A stretch of DNA of 64,000 nucleotides, taken from the NCBI GenBank assembly GCA_958496175.1, contig OY292278.1:47678001-47742000 (forward strand), read 5' to 3'. Numbering within the stretch: position 1 is the first letter of the stretch; each line of letters begins with the position of its first letter. The notes below the pieces were generated by a model that saw only the letters and a program-made list of their open reading frames with translations, made no database searches and was not told the origin of the DNA. Origin of the DNA: Sisyra terminalis. Its lineage: Eukaryota > Arthropoda > Insecta > Neuroptera > Sisyridae. A program made the translations under genes and the position numbers. Shown here piece after piece: positions 12,084-22,560 of this stretch.

Positions 12084-13147
12084 CACTGGCACAAAAACAA
12101 AAAAAATGGTCTGTACTTTTGACCGGACCTACATAAATCTAAGTATTTTGACCCCCTGAACTTGAATCCGGGGTCGGTTTGACCCGTACACCCTCAAAAA
12201 TTCGAGAAAACTTTAAAAAACCGAAAAAAAATGGTTAAAATCGGCAGTTTTGGTGACATAGAAATTTTTTTGAACGAAACTGAGCATGATTTTCATGTTT
12301 TTCGATCCGCTGAATACAAATTCGAAGTTTATGTAGACCACAAGCCGTTTTTATTGTAAGAAAATTGCAAAAAACCCTTAAAAATTGTAAAAAATTGCGG
12401 CTATTATTTCTTCGGCTATTGTTCTAAAATTCGAGATTATATGATGAAAATAAACTTTTAAATTTCTACAAAGGATATTTTGCATATTATTCTATTTCTA
12501 GAATACGATTTTTGATGATTATTTGGCTAACCGGGATTTTGTTATTTCTATAGATTTTTTACGATTAACAAAAATTTTCTTTAATTCCGGATCAATGAAC
12601 TTCAAATTTATACTCAACCGATTTGCCAACATGTCAAATTTATTATGATTTCATTAAAAATTTGATATTTATCACATGAACTTTGATTTTTCTGAAATTT
12701 TCAGGGTTTTTTGCTATTTACATGAATTTCTAAGAATGGCTGGACCGAATACCTTCAAGATTTATATTATGCGGATTAGAAAACATGAAAATCACGATTA
12801 ATCTAGTTCCTTAGAATTTTTGTACACAATTACTGCAATTTCTCGCAATTTTCAAAGATTTTTTGCAATTTTCTTACAATTAAAACAGCTTATGATCTAA
12901 ATGAACTTCGAATTTGTATTCAGCAGGTCAAAAAACATGAAAATCATGCTCGGTTTAGTTCAAAAAAATTTCTATGCCACCAAAACTGCCGATTTTAACC
13001 ATTTTTTTTCGGTTTTTTAAAGTTTTCTTGAATTTTTGAGGGTGTACGGGTCAAACCGACCCCGGATTCGTGTTCAGGGGGTCAAAATACGTAGATTTAT
13101 GTAGGTCCGGTCAAAAGTACAGAGCACTTTTTTTTTGTGTGCCGGTG
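12084..13147. mobile_element. CACTA-like palindromic element with TAA target duplication
   Basis: The ends are CACTGGCACAAAAA and, reversed, CACCGGCACACAAA, flanked by TAA (12081-12083 and 13148-13150). Nearly the entire 1.06 kb is a perfect-looking inverted repeat; matching blocks include GACCGGACCTACATAAATC and GTCGGTTTGACCCGTACACC with their reverse complements near 13030-13120. CACTA/EnSpm elements begin CACT[A/G] and make 3-bp duplications; the assignment is inferred from that. No transposase is encoded. Confidence 0.7.
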
Positions 13148-13325
13148 TAATTATTCATATTTTTATTAGCAGACAACTTATGTCCAAGTATATCCTAATG
13201 GCAAGAAAATAGATTTTAATGCCTAATTTTTCATAAAATTTTAATGGAAAAAAAATGTTTTTAGAACTCAAAATTATCGATATTGGAAATATTGTAAATC
13301 TACTTTAAGATTGAAAATCACTTAC

Positions 13326-13381
13326 AGTTAGAAATGATCTCTGCCAATGAAATCCGCAGTTCCACAAATGTCCACTGAATC
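13326..13381 (-). CDS. Candidate 56-nt internal exon (exon B)
   Basis: On the minus strand the block is preceded by TTTGTTACAG and followed by GTAAGTGA, both strong splice consensus matches. It is GC-richer than its flanks. Joined to the upstream candidate at 36552-36603 it keeps one frame open (LIQWTFVELRISLAEIISN in this exon); another frame reads DSVDICGTADFIGRDHF then stop, so an alternative C-terminal exon or a 5' UTR exon is also possible. Both exons together are 108 nt. The protein is not recognised. No other exon was found nearby, so the host gene is unidentified. Confidence 0.45.
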
Positions 13382-13594
13382 CTGTAACAAAGTAAATTAT
13401 TCACTTTACAAATTAGTTTCCAAAAAAGTCTAAAAAATGTCTAATGATTATTAAAAACGAATCAAATTATTTACTTATTATTATTTATTTTTTATTTATC
13501 AATACCAAATTGTATTTTTGGCCTGTTGTTCTACCAGTTGGATCATTTTACAACTTATTTTTATGACATTTGTGGAGTAATTTTTAAATTTTGA

Positions 13595-13632
13595 GCCCTG
13601 AAGAAGTCAGGAATTACTGACGAAACGTTGGC
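13595..13632 (+). ncRNA. Hammerhead-ribozyme-like motif, family alpha
   Basis: Core order is complete: CTGAAGA (13598-13604), stem II GTCAG/CTGAC (13606-13610 with 13617-13621, loop GAATTA), GAA, stem III AC/GT, and H17 = T. Stem I GCC (13595-13597) pairs with GGC (13630-13632). The loopless 2-bp stem III is expected to work only as a dimer, as described for minimal hammerheads of Penelope-like elements. Activity is inference. Confidence 0.6.
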
Positions 13633-14040
13633 GATAAAATAAATAATATTCCACAAGAAGCTTCGTCCTTATTGTCCACAATTTAATTATTATATAATGT
13701 CGAAAGTTTGCTTATAAAAAATCAAACAATCAACACAAAAAACACAAAAAACATATCAAAACCTACAAAATATTTTGAATTAAAAATTACAGTAAATGAT
13801 CAACAAAAATATTTTTAACATTGATAACTAAATTCTATGTAAAAGCTCTTCCCCGTTTTGTTTTCGGAGCAATTTTTGCTCATGGAAAATAGTGTGTAGT
13901 TTACTACCCCCTCTTTCTATCAGCTGATAAACTTATTTGGAATACATTTGGAAAGTTTATAACATTGTGAAGTGAAAAGTAGTAAATTAAAAGTTTTCGC
14001 TTCGACTTGAAGAAAAAAAATGCCTCTTTTCATTAGTAAT
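13633..14040. other. AT-rich stretch downstream of the alpha motif
   Basis: The first ~100 bases (ATAAAATAAATAATATTCC onward) probably belong to the same Penelope-like terminal repeat as the ribozyme motif. The rest has no recognised feature. Confidence 0.3.
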
Positions 14041-14520
14041 AAAAATTCAAAACGAATGCTAACGAGAGAAAAAAAAAGACCTCCCCCTCACAACAAGCAA
14101 AAGGACGATTGCCACTCAACAGAGAAATTTAATTAGTTATAGAAAACTTAAGACCGAACCTCATGTCCACCAAAGTGCCATCCCCCTGCTTGCAGGGCTA
14201 AAACATCTTAAAAACAAACAATTGTCGGTGTGAGATTTGCAGGGGTGGTTTTGATATATTCTCTCGCAAAACAAATTCGATACAAAAACGACACAATGTT
14301 TTGGACATAAAAACTTTTTTCACTATATACATTGTTTTCAATGGGGCAAAGTTCTTGGGGACTGCAAATGCGAAAATTAAAACTTGATGACTGGTGGAAA
14401 CTCGTTTTTATTTTAATTGGTAAATAAGGGGGAGGGGGTGGTGGCAATGGGGAAGTTTGCAACTCAATGAGAAGCCAATGGGGGTGGCTGCTGGCGGTGT
14501 AGCTATGTGCGGTCGCTATT
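14041..14520. other. GC-richer island, non-coding
   Basis: Low-repeat DNA with purine-rich GGGGGAGGGGGTGGTGG near 14428-14444 and CT-rich counterparts. The 84-codon minus-strand frame at 14208-14462 has a proline run encoded by this tract and no domain; it is treated as chance. Frame 14507-14767 is likewise unrecognised. Confidence 0.35.
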
Positions 14521-14945
14521 TTCTTCAGTCAATGAATTTTGTCTTGCAAATATTATGCAACGAGACAAAGGGCGAATTTGCATCTTAAATGCGAATGATG
14601 TAAAAAATTTATCAATTCAAATAACTGCAGAAAAAAATGGCAAATCTAGTTTTACCCTCTTAACTTACGAATGCTGTACGGGCAGAAAATTATTTACAAA
14701 ATCGAGGATCTACCATCCCAAATGCAATAAGATTTTAGTGGGGAACAAAATATTTAATCCAAAATAATATATAAAATGCTTACGTCTCTCGGTACATTTT
14801 AATTTTGAACCCAATTTTATGGTAAATATTTGTTTCTAAAGGCTCTAATTCCAAGTTTAACACTTAAACCTTTGTCTTTTTGAATATTTTGCTGTAAATT
14901 AATGAATTTAATGAAATGGTACTAAAATAAAACACATTTTCCCAC

Positions 14946-15000
14946 TCGCAATATGCTATTTTGTACGCGGATGACATCGGCATCATCAACCTGGACGATT
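14946..15000 (+). pseudogene. Short RT-like patch inside Helitron
   Basis: The frame reads AILYADDIGIINLDDF. YADD is the catalytic motif of non-LTR retrotransposon reverse transcriptase, and LYADDI is a usual context. The patch is GC-rich in AT-rich surroundings, and flanking sequence is Helitron. It is far too short to be functional. It may be captured or gene-converted sequence; chance is possible. Confidence 0.4.
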
Positions 15001-15931
15001 TCAAATTTCAAAATTATTATTTATTATTATTATTATAAATTATTATTAATTATTTATTTAAAAATTTCAAATTTAATTATCAAGGTATGTTCGTTATAGA
15101 CGAAACGTTTTATTGCTTAAAATAAAAAAATGTTGGTTTATTATTAGAAACAAACACGTAGGATCTGCTTTAAAATTTAAACTCTAATATATAAATCTAA
15201 AAAAGGCTAAGTTCATAAGTGAGCATTACGTTTTTTGGCTTTCACATATTCTAAACCTGAAAATCCTATATACGTAATCACAAATAAATACATAAGTGAG
15301 CGAATATTGAGTAGCGAGAAATTCGGGGAACTAAAAGAAAATGGTTTAATTATTTAGTTGAAATTCAGATATTTTAAAAATAAGTGTGTAGATACACAAT
15401 GGTTATACTTGATTGTGGAGAAACTAGATTTCATGCAATTGAATAAATTTTAATTTCGCTGTAGTGTTGTACATTGCAGGAGGGTAATAGTTTTGGGAAA
15501 AAGGTTCATTCGGGAATCGAAACAGTGAGATGAGAATCCTACAAATATTTAAAATCTAGACCCTTAACTTCTGATATTTTAACGAGAATATTTTTGAAGC
15601 TTTTGACTGTTTAAATCATAATTAAGACCGAATTTTTTGAACTTGACGATATTTTTTATTTATGTATAGATGCTGATTGATTTACGGATTATTTGGTTCA
15701 CGGTAGGTATACCAACCGTAAGTATACGCAATAGACCATACTCTTTTGAGATAATTATAAATATTTTTTGAAAATTAATTGATCATTTCATACAACTGTT
15801 TTATTCTAAGCAACAGTATATTAAATGTGCCTTTTTAAGGTCGACAAAATAGCAATTATAGGAATCATTATGTTTTTCGTGAAAGAAATAAGAAAAATTA
15901 AAATTTTCATATTCCAGGACAAAAAGCAAAT

Positions 15932-17502
15932 GGGGCATTCCATGGTGGCTGGTGGGACATTTGACTTTGAACTTCGACTAATTATGAGCTATAATTAGAT
16001 GATTGAAACTAGTGTAATCATAAAATGTGTCTAATATTATAGAAAAATAACCAATTAACATCAGTTAATAAAAAAAAATTTTTTTTTCGTAGTTTCTTGT
16101 ATGTGTCACTTGAATTAGTGTGACTAGTGGGACACCAAAAAATCCTTCTCTCTTACTATGATGCACTTAAAGACAAATTTCAGTTCGACTACTAAATTTT
16201 CAATAGAGATTTTCTTCCTTCTACTATATTTATCTCACATTATTTCATTTTCATCAAGTATTAGACTCATTTCTTACATAGAAGAAATTAAAAAAAAAAT
16301 ATTTTGACTGGTGGGACAAGTACAAAATGTGTAAGCAAATTTTTTCGTTAATGACACTTTTATATTTTTTCTATCTTTGTATTGTTAATTGGGCAACGTA
16401 TTGGTGGAGGTTTTTGATTTAAGGTAGAATTTTATTTATTTTTTTACATTTATATGTTTTCGGTAACACAAGAATATCGTTAAGACTTAAATTTTTTCTA
16501 TAATTTCCGAATAAACATTAAATTAATTTTTATTCAATCATTATCCTTGGAGAATAAAGTCCAGTGTTTTATATTATTGGAGTCTTGATGATGTTGCCGT
16601 CAAATAATAACTATTGCTTTTATTGTCATCAGCTTTAAAATAATGGTGTTTTCTAATGCATGGATTTTTTTTAATTTTTTTTTCTACTGTTTGTTAAGAT
16701 GTGAATGATTTTCTTAAATATCATCTGGTCCAACAAAGAAAAAATGGAACCCATTAATACTTTTAAACACTAAATAGTTGTGGCAGTCTTTACTATTTTT
16801 AATTACTGCTTTTCTTGTCATAATAGCAGACCAAAGAGTTCGTTTTGCTATTGCTCCGATACCATCAACTGCTCCTTTACCAAGGAAAAAAACTCCAATT
16901 CTATCCAAAAAAAATTCCGTCATGTATTGGCTATAAGCTATAGTCCCACCAGTCACATGTGACTGGTGGTACATATTCTAAAAGAACCTAGAGACTATTA
17001 TATACACTTTTTAACAATCATAAGAAGTTTAAATTATTGAAGACATGTTTATTTTTACTTTTACCAAGAAAAAAAAAATGAATTAGGACGGTTTAAGGTT
17101 AAAAAAACAACTTTTGTATCTTTTTGTGTGACTGGGGGACATGTAATTATCTTATATTCAAACACCAAATATACAAAAACTAACGTATCTTTTCGATTAA
17201 ACAAATCGTAGTCCTTTTGTTTATAATGTTATTGTTCTTCTGAATACAATGATAAACTTGCTGAAATTAATTAGATGGTTAAAACCAATGTTGCCAACAG
17301 GAACATTTGCCATGGATACATGTAAGTACTAACTTGTACTCGAAAGTTAGACAAACCAAAAAATCGATTTTTTATCGTTTTAGAAAAATATCTTTTGATA
17401 TTAGTAAAATTTATACTTTTTATTATAAGTAAGGGCTAAATTTAAATTAATAAGAGGAATTATTAATTCAAAGCCATTTTCCTATTTCTCATGGAATGCC
17501 TC
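15932..17502 (-). mobile_element. DNA transposon of unassigned superfamily nested in Helitron
   Basis: The ends are inverted repeats GGGGCATTCCATG (15932-15944) and CATGGAATGCCTC (17490-17502). The flanks rejoin the Helitron consensus, with AAAT near both junctions as a possible target duplication. It carries repeated CTGGTGGGAC motifs (15948, 16307 and, inverted, near 16941-16955), perhaps subterminal transposase-binding repeats. One coding remnant is seen on the minus strand (16714-16974). The superfamily is not recognised. Confidence 0.65.
16714..16974 (-). pseudogene. Possible transposase fragment (KGAVDGIG motif)
   Basis: An 86-codon frame on the minus strand with the block GKGAVDGIGAIAKRTLW followed by an aromatic-rich tail. 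The glycine-rich 'KG..DG.G...KR' block looks like a conserved protein motif rather than chance and lies inside a terminal-inverted-repeat element, so a transposase or accessory-protein fragment is likely. Catalytic acidic residues cannot be placed. No family name is claimed. Confidence 0.4.
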
Positions 17503-17639
17503 ATGAAATCTAAAAAGAAAATTATAACCAACACTGACGTTACGCAGACGAAGTCGCGGGCATCAGTTAGCTTTTTATATATCTAGGTTGATAAAATTAC
17601 TGATTTAAAAATAATTTTATAGAATGTAAGTTGAAACTA

Positions 17640-17790
17640 AAATATTTTTTGTGATTCAAGAGGCCTGATGAAGTTATGATACATAACGAAACGTAATTTG
17701 GATATTAAAAAACATTAAGTAAAAAAAAAAACGATTTTAAACAGCCTGAATTCTTCTTATTTAATAAAAGCTTAGATCTGAATTTTGGTG
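17640..17790 (+). mobile_element. Penelope-like terminal fragment, family beta
   Basis: Matches the right outer arm of the palindrome at 61.9-62.0 kb: GATTCAAGAGGCCTGATGAAG, the ACATAACGAAACGTA block and the tail CTTATTTAATAAAAGC. It carries a hammerhead-like core (17665-17695). It is a single-orientation copy; no coding part is attached. Confidence 0.6.
17663..17697 (+). ncRNA. Hammerhead-ribozyme-like motif, family beta
   Basis: CTGATGA (17665-17671), stem II GTTATG/CATAAC (6 bp perfect, loop ATA), GAA, stem III AC/GT and H17 = A. Stem I does not pair here (GGC against ATT), so this copy is probably inactive. The related copy at 61909-61945 does have stem I. Confidence 0.5.
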
Positions 17791-17799
17791 AAGGGAACC

Positions 17800-19960
17800 T
17801 TCATGATTTAAACTAATTTTTCCTCAGAACAATTGGTCGTGAAATTTATTTGTATCAATAAAGTTTTTCGATAGTTTCCTTTACAATTAGATGTATCAGT
17901 TTTATTCGCCGGAAATAGCCAACATTTAGAAGTGTCGGGTAGCTCCAGTTCTGTTCCACTCGATGTTTGGTCCATTCGAAACTCTCACCGCCCACACCCT
18001 TCCATCCCCCCCCCTTTTCATTTCTCTTCGTCGTTCTCTTCATCGTATCCCACATCCTCTTTAGTAATCAGTGGACAAATGGACACAATAATATTACACA
18101 CAGCTATATAGAGAAACACGTCCACTATAAACCGTATGTTCGACACTGGGCGAAAAGGGGATGCAGGGTGGCATGCGGCATAGCCCGTGCTCCATCATCC
18201 CAATTCGGAGCGAACGGGGGCCATCATCCCCCAGAGGGACGCAAGGCTTAAATCGACGGGGACTGAAAGATCTATATTTATTGGAGAAGATAGGAAATAG
18301 CCGTGCGAGAGAATGTAATCAAAGGGATGAGTGCAATATAGCGAATGATGAGGTGCAGAATCCAGGGTTGAGGGTTGAATGCATGATGCATATTCACACC
18401 AATATATATATATATATATATAGGGATTCATACATACATTCATAGAGAAACGTCTCTATATGCGGTGTTGGATAAATTTGCAATGGTCAGCTGCACTCAA
18501 ATTGTATCCTGGGCGCATATAGAGAGAGAAATCCCACCCACAGGATCCTATAGATGCATTTAGATGCACATGCATAAATATATATTGCAATATATCAATA
18601 GCATTTCGAAACAGCAATACCGATTGTGTAAATACAACGCATAAACAAACATACAAACATACGAGAAATAGACATTTGGAAATATCAACCCTGCCAAATC
18701 CTGGATTGTATGAAAAAGTTTTGTTTCACCAGAAAAAAAAATCGAATTAATCCCAATATTTATGCATTTACAACGTCACTGATTCAATCTTAAATCCTTG
18801 TTTATCTAGAAGTTACTTTGGAATCCTTTACCATCCCCCAATCACCAACCCCAATGCCTTAAATATATGTAAGCACACATAAAGAGTAATTCAGAAGCGA
18901 CCTCTATCGTTACTGCCATGCACTACAATCAATTTAACCATTATTCGGGATATATCTCGGAATATATTGAGCAAAATATCCTATCTATCCCGGCCGGCGA
19001 TCCCGGTTAATATCAATACGTATATATCAGTCTATATGTGTACTTGTGAATATGGGCTAAAATAGATATGTATTGGCGAATGTCCACCATTCAAGCATGG
19101 CTCGTGGTTTACGAGACTGGACGGGAATGCAACTGGAAAACCAGGGAATAAACAGGGAAGAGACATAGCGATAGAGAAGTATCACGACCAGGTTGGTCCA
19201 GTGCAAGCTACCCCGTGGGACCAACCCACTTTCCACCCGCTTTCATCTCTCAGCGTATGAATAAAATTTTAGAGAAGACAACACGTGAAAAAGCAAAAAA
19301 AAAAAAACAATTCTCTCATATCCCACGGGGACATTATGCAAAAATCGGGAAATTTCTTGAAAATATGTCGCAAATTGCGAGCGTTCGTTCGTCAAATCCC
19401 GTGGGAGTGCTGCTAATAATTTTATTATGTGAGATCACATGTCGATTTTTCGTATTTATTTTTCGACGCTTTTTCTTACGGGATAATACGGGAGCGTTTC
19501 GTTCGCAAATACACAAACGGTTTTGTGTCCGAATCGAAAATAAAATAAATAATGCATTTCGATAGCAAATTGATTTTTAGAGAGGCGACCGACGGCTGGA
19601 CATGGATGTTGTGCGACGAATGAATACAAGAAGTGGGTTGGGACACAAATCTGGGGGGAATAAGTGGGTCCAGAGATGCGATGAGACGAGCCGGGAACGA
19701 AGCTGGAGTGGAATCGTAGTGTCCAGTTACATTTCTCATATCCCAATGGATTTACTTTACGAATACAAATTCAACATTGATGTGATAAAAATTTGATTTC
19801 TTCGGCTCTGTACTCCCGTTTCTTTCGCCGTTTCTTTCGAAAAAAAAAATAATACTTTTTTTCCTGTTTACAACTTTTGTAACATCAATTTACAAAGTAT
19901 CATGGACTGGCTTGTTTTCATTAGTTTTTATTTTCCAATTGTCGGGCAGTACTCAACTGA
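17800..19960. other. Large GC-richer island, candidate regulatory/ncRNA region
   Basis: The longest low-repeat island, with many overlapping but domain-free frames on both strands (for example 17967-18251, 19215-19565, 19456-19746) that are treated as chance. It holds a TA run (18400-18421), a 73-nt hairpin (18453-18525), a 16-bp palindrome ATATATTGCAATATAT near 18580-18595, and an inverted repeat GGTTGGTCC/GGACCAACC at 19191-19226. No splice-flanked frame was found. Confidence 0.4.
18453..18525 (+). ncRNA. Pre-miRNA-like hairpin (candidate)
   Basis: Outer stem CTCTATATGCG (18454-18464) pairs perfectly with CGCATATAGAG (18514-18524), and T18453 with A18525. After a small internal loop (GTGTT/TGGG) the inner stem GGATA-AATTTG pairs with CAAATT-G-TATCC with one bulge, closed by a 17-nt loop. 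Size and asymmetry resemble a pre-miRNA. An alternative hairpin, ATAGAGA/TCTCTAT at 18442-18459, competes for the 5' arm. No known miRNA seed was recognised. Confidence 0.3.
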
Positions 19961-20920
19961 GATGCACTGAAGTTTGAAGCACACCTACCTAGGATCATTT
20001 CCTTCTTCTATCAGTACCATGTCGTTAGCGTATGTAACCATGATAACTTTGCTTGGCTTGGAAGATCCTGTCTTTGAAGATAAGATTCAGTACCCTTACA
20101 GAAGTATCTTGATATATTCATTCCCAATTTTTGCAGTAATCCTCCCCGAAAGTCTAAAAAATATCCAGGAAAGCCACATGTATTTAGTATCGTGTTTACT
20201 ATTCAATAAATTTGCTCAATTGTGAAGTGGAACTGCTTAAATCCAAACTGATGATCCTTTACCTCTTCCATTGAGCTTTGAATCTTTTCTCGTAAGAAAG
20301 TCTTTTTCAAGCACTTTCCTCGCAACATCTTCCATGAATTTACCATGGAGCCTTTTCTATGAGCCTTCAAATAGCAACGATATAGTTGTCAGATATATCA
20401 GGTGTGCAATGACATTTTGAACCTATATTTTTTAATTAAATCTCTTTAAAAATTCTTGCGAATTAAATATAAGAAAAAGATAATTTTCAGTTCTCCAAAT
20501 GGACCAACGAAATATGACAAAAAATTTAACCAAATAAGAAGTCAAGGGAGGAAATAGAGACAGATAAATATTCCAAATCAATTTTAATCGACAAACCTGA
20601 TACCGAAAAGTGTCCAGGAATTGTTAACATAGAAAATTCTATTCTGCAAAATAGGTAATGCAAGACTTCTCTGCCGAAGTAAAGCCCTGGAAAAGCTTAA
20701 CACATTAAGGGGGAGGGGTTATATTGCCGTACCTACTATAATTGTCCAAAGTCATTCCGTCGGATTATATATTTATTTCAATCGTTACATTTACTAAGTC
20801 GTAAAATATTATTTACCATCGAGCCTTTTCCATGAACCTACAAATAGCAACGATATAGTTGTCAGATATATCAGGTGTACCGGAAAGCAATGTCATTTTT
20901 GAACCTATATTTTTTAATCA
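19960..20920 (-). pseudogene. Jockey-like non-LTR retrotransposon RT remnant
   Basis: Reading the minus strand from about 20340, frames give HQFGFKQFHFTIEQI (the QFGFR..HSTI.Q region), then FLDF and GLLQKLGMN, SYLQ, and VTYANDMVLI near 20020-20045 (the YADD motif with one D changed to N). This order is that of Jockey-type reverse transcriptase. Frameshifts and stops are many and the catalytic aspartate is lost. A ~100-bp block at 20338-20440 is repeated at 20815-20920. Confidence 0.65.
20338..20920. repeat. Direct repeat of ~100 bp in the RT remnant
   Basis: GCAACGATATAGTTGTCAGA and the neighbouring GACATTTTGAACCTATATTT occur at 20367-20440 and again at 20846-20912. The segment between is unrelated AT-rich DNA. 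It may be a local duplication or two overlapping copies. Confidence 0.65.
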
Positions 20921-20939
20921 AAATAAATTTTTGATTAAA

Positions 20940-21615
20940 CACAGTTATACTGTGTATACAATACATAGAATATATTGCGGTCCAATTTATGCAGTATAAT
21001 TTAATAAAATAATATTTAAAAATCATACCATAAACCTAAATTTTGATTCACACAAAGTTGAATCATCACAAAGCAGTTACGGAGTGATTTAAACTACTTG
21101 ATGACCACTGAAGAAGATTGCTTGGCAATCAAAATACGTATCTGGGCAAAAAGTCACGAATATTTTTGTTTGAACTTCTATTCAAATTTATAATTATGAT
21201 ATGTGGAATTTATTGAACAGCGATTGTGGCCCTGCTGTCATTGTGTATAATTAAAATAAGATTTTTTCGCTGACTTTGAACAGTTATACTGTGTATACAA
21301 TATATAGAATATATTGCGTTCCAATTTATTAACATAAACTTGAACAGAAGTTCAAACAAAATATTCGTGACGTATTGCCCAGATACGTATTTCGATTGCC
21401 AAGCAACCTTCATCAGTGGTCATCAAGTAGTTAGGATCACTCCGTAACTGCTTTGTGATGATTCACAAAGATGAAAAAGTTTATGATATGGTTTTTATAT
21501 ATTATTATATTAAATTATACTACATAAATTGGGACGCAATATATTCTATATTTTGTATACACAGTATACATTGTTCATAGTCAGTGAAAAAAATTTATTT
21601 TGATTGACTTCCTTT
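20940..21615. mobile_element. Penelope-like palindromic terminal repeats, family gamma
   Basis: Family gamma units carry CTGTGTATACAATA..., GGACCGCAATATATTC, TTTGAACAGAAGTTCAAAC and the ribozyme core. Here a plus copy (20950-21200) is followed by a minus-oriented palindromic copy (21250-21610), whose outer ends are AATAAGATTTTTTCGCTGAC and its inverse. No coding region remains. Penelope-like elements are known to have terminal repeats in direct or inverted arrangements; the family call rests on that and on the ribozyme. Confidence 0.6.
21376..21422 (-). ncRNA. Hammerhead-ribozyme-like motif, family gamma (minus copy)
   Basis: On the minus strand: stem I 5' strand TGACCA, CTGATGA, stem II GGTTGC/GCAATC (loop TTG, one G-U pair), GAA, stem III ATAC/GTAT, H17 = C, stem I 3' strand TGGGCA (5 of 6 pairs). 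All core bases are present. The plus copy at 21105-21150 has lost G12 (CAAA) and is degenerate. Confidence 0.6.
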
Positions 21616-21839
21616 AGTTTTTTTGAGATTATCTTCGATAATTTTTTCGATTAACAATTCTTTAAGAAAAATACGATAATTTATTTTAACAGTTGGTGTC
21701 AAGCTATCAAAATATCATTAACTTTTTATGAGTCGGTGCCAAAAAATCCAAAAAAATATTAAAATACTTATATTTTACAATTTTGTTTCTTATTGCAAAA
21801 AACAATAATTTTTGGGGTTTCTTTTCACTATAGTCTTCC

Positions 21840-22560
21840 ATCCGTCCCGTATATTTCGTGTGTCACGCAAATAAATGAGATTATTGATACACAATGAACA
21901 ATGTTTGCAAATTACACGATAAATCTTATTTATAAAATAAATTAGAAAAGATTGGCATATCCGAATTTGGGGTGGATAAAAAACACAGCAGGTGATTTTC
22001 CAATATACGTGATCCCCATCGTATTCCCGCTGCCTCTAACAAATTCGTTGGCAGTGATTTTCTGCCAATTAAAAAATCAACCAATTAATTTTCAATCAGC
22101 ATTTTTCTACGTAAACTGATCTAAGAAAAAAGCAAAAATAGAAAAACATTTACCCTCTCTATCTGCACAGATCAAAAAACTAATAATAAAATGTTTTTAA
22201 GGTTGTTTTAATTGTCATCCAAGTCAACGGTTGTGATCTCGACTCGATCGGCCAAACGTTGATGTAAATCATTGAAATAAATTTCTTTAATAAAAATAAT
22301 GTCGCGATTTACCTTTTATATATATATTACATCCATACGGCATATAAATATGCGTGAGCCGATAGGGTAAGTCGGGGCAATGGGGAGTCGGGCGGCTCGA
22401 GTGGCTCGTGTGCGGCTCACAAAACCCGTCCGGACATCAAGACCCATATTCGGCCCGTTCAACTCATTTGGCTCGATTCAATAAATAAATAAAATATATA
22501 AATTATTTTCTATTTGATTTTTTCCAACAGCCAGCGTCACGCAATAAAAAAAAAAAAATT
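21840..22560. other. GC-richer island, candidate regulatory DNA
   Basis: A CpG-containing low-repeat block, densest at 22360-22470 (CGGGCGGCTCGAGTGGCTCG), preceded by TATA-like ATATAAATAT and a donor-like GGTAAGT at 22367-22373. No open frame crosses it. It could be a promoter or first-exon region, but nothing decides this. Confidence 0.35.

Larger units (their letters stand above)
14763..17570 (+). mobile_element. Helitron (family Hel-A), split by a DNA transposon
   Basis: The left part reads like the start of the 4868 element (AATATATAAAATGCTTACGTC), and the right end (17536-17570) has the same terminal block with CAGACGAAGTCGCGGG. The last bases are TTAG rather than CTAG, so the 3' terminus is mutated. 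Positions 15060-15930 match 50900-51780. A DNA transposon (15932-17502) interrupts it. It contains a short GC-rich reverse-transcriptase-like patch at 14946-15000. Confidence 0.75.

Noticed and set aside
18398..18422. TATATA run as a TATA box
   Set aside because: A simple (TA)n microsatellite without initiator or downstream gene.
19215..19565. 116-codon frame in the large island
   Set aside because: No ATG start, overlaps several equally long antisense frames, and no recognisable domain.
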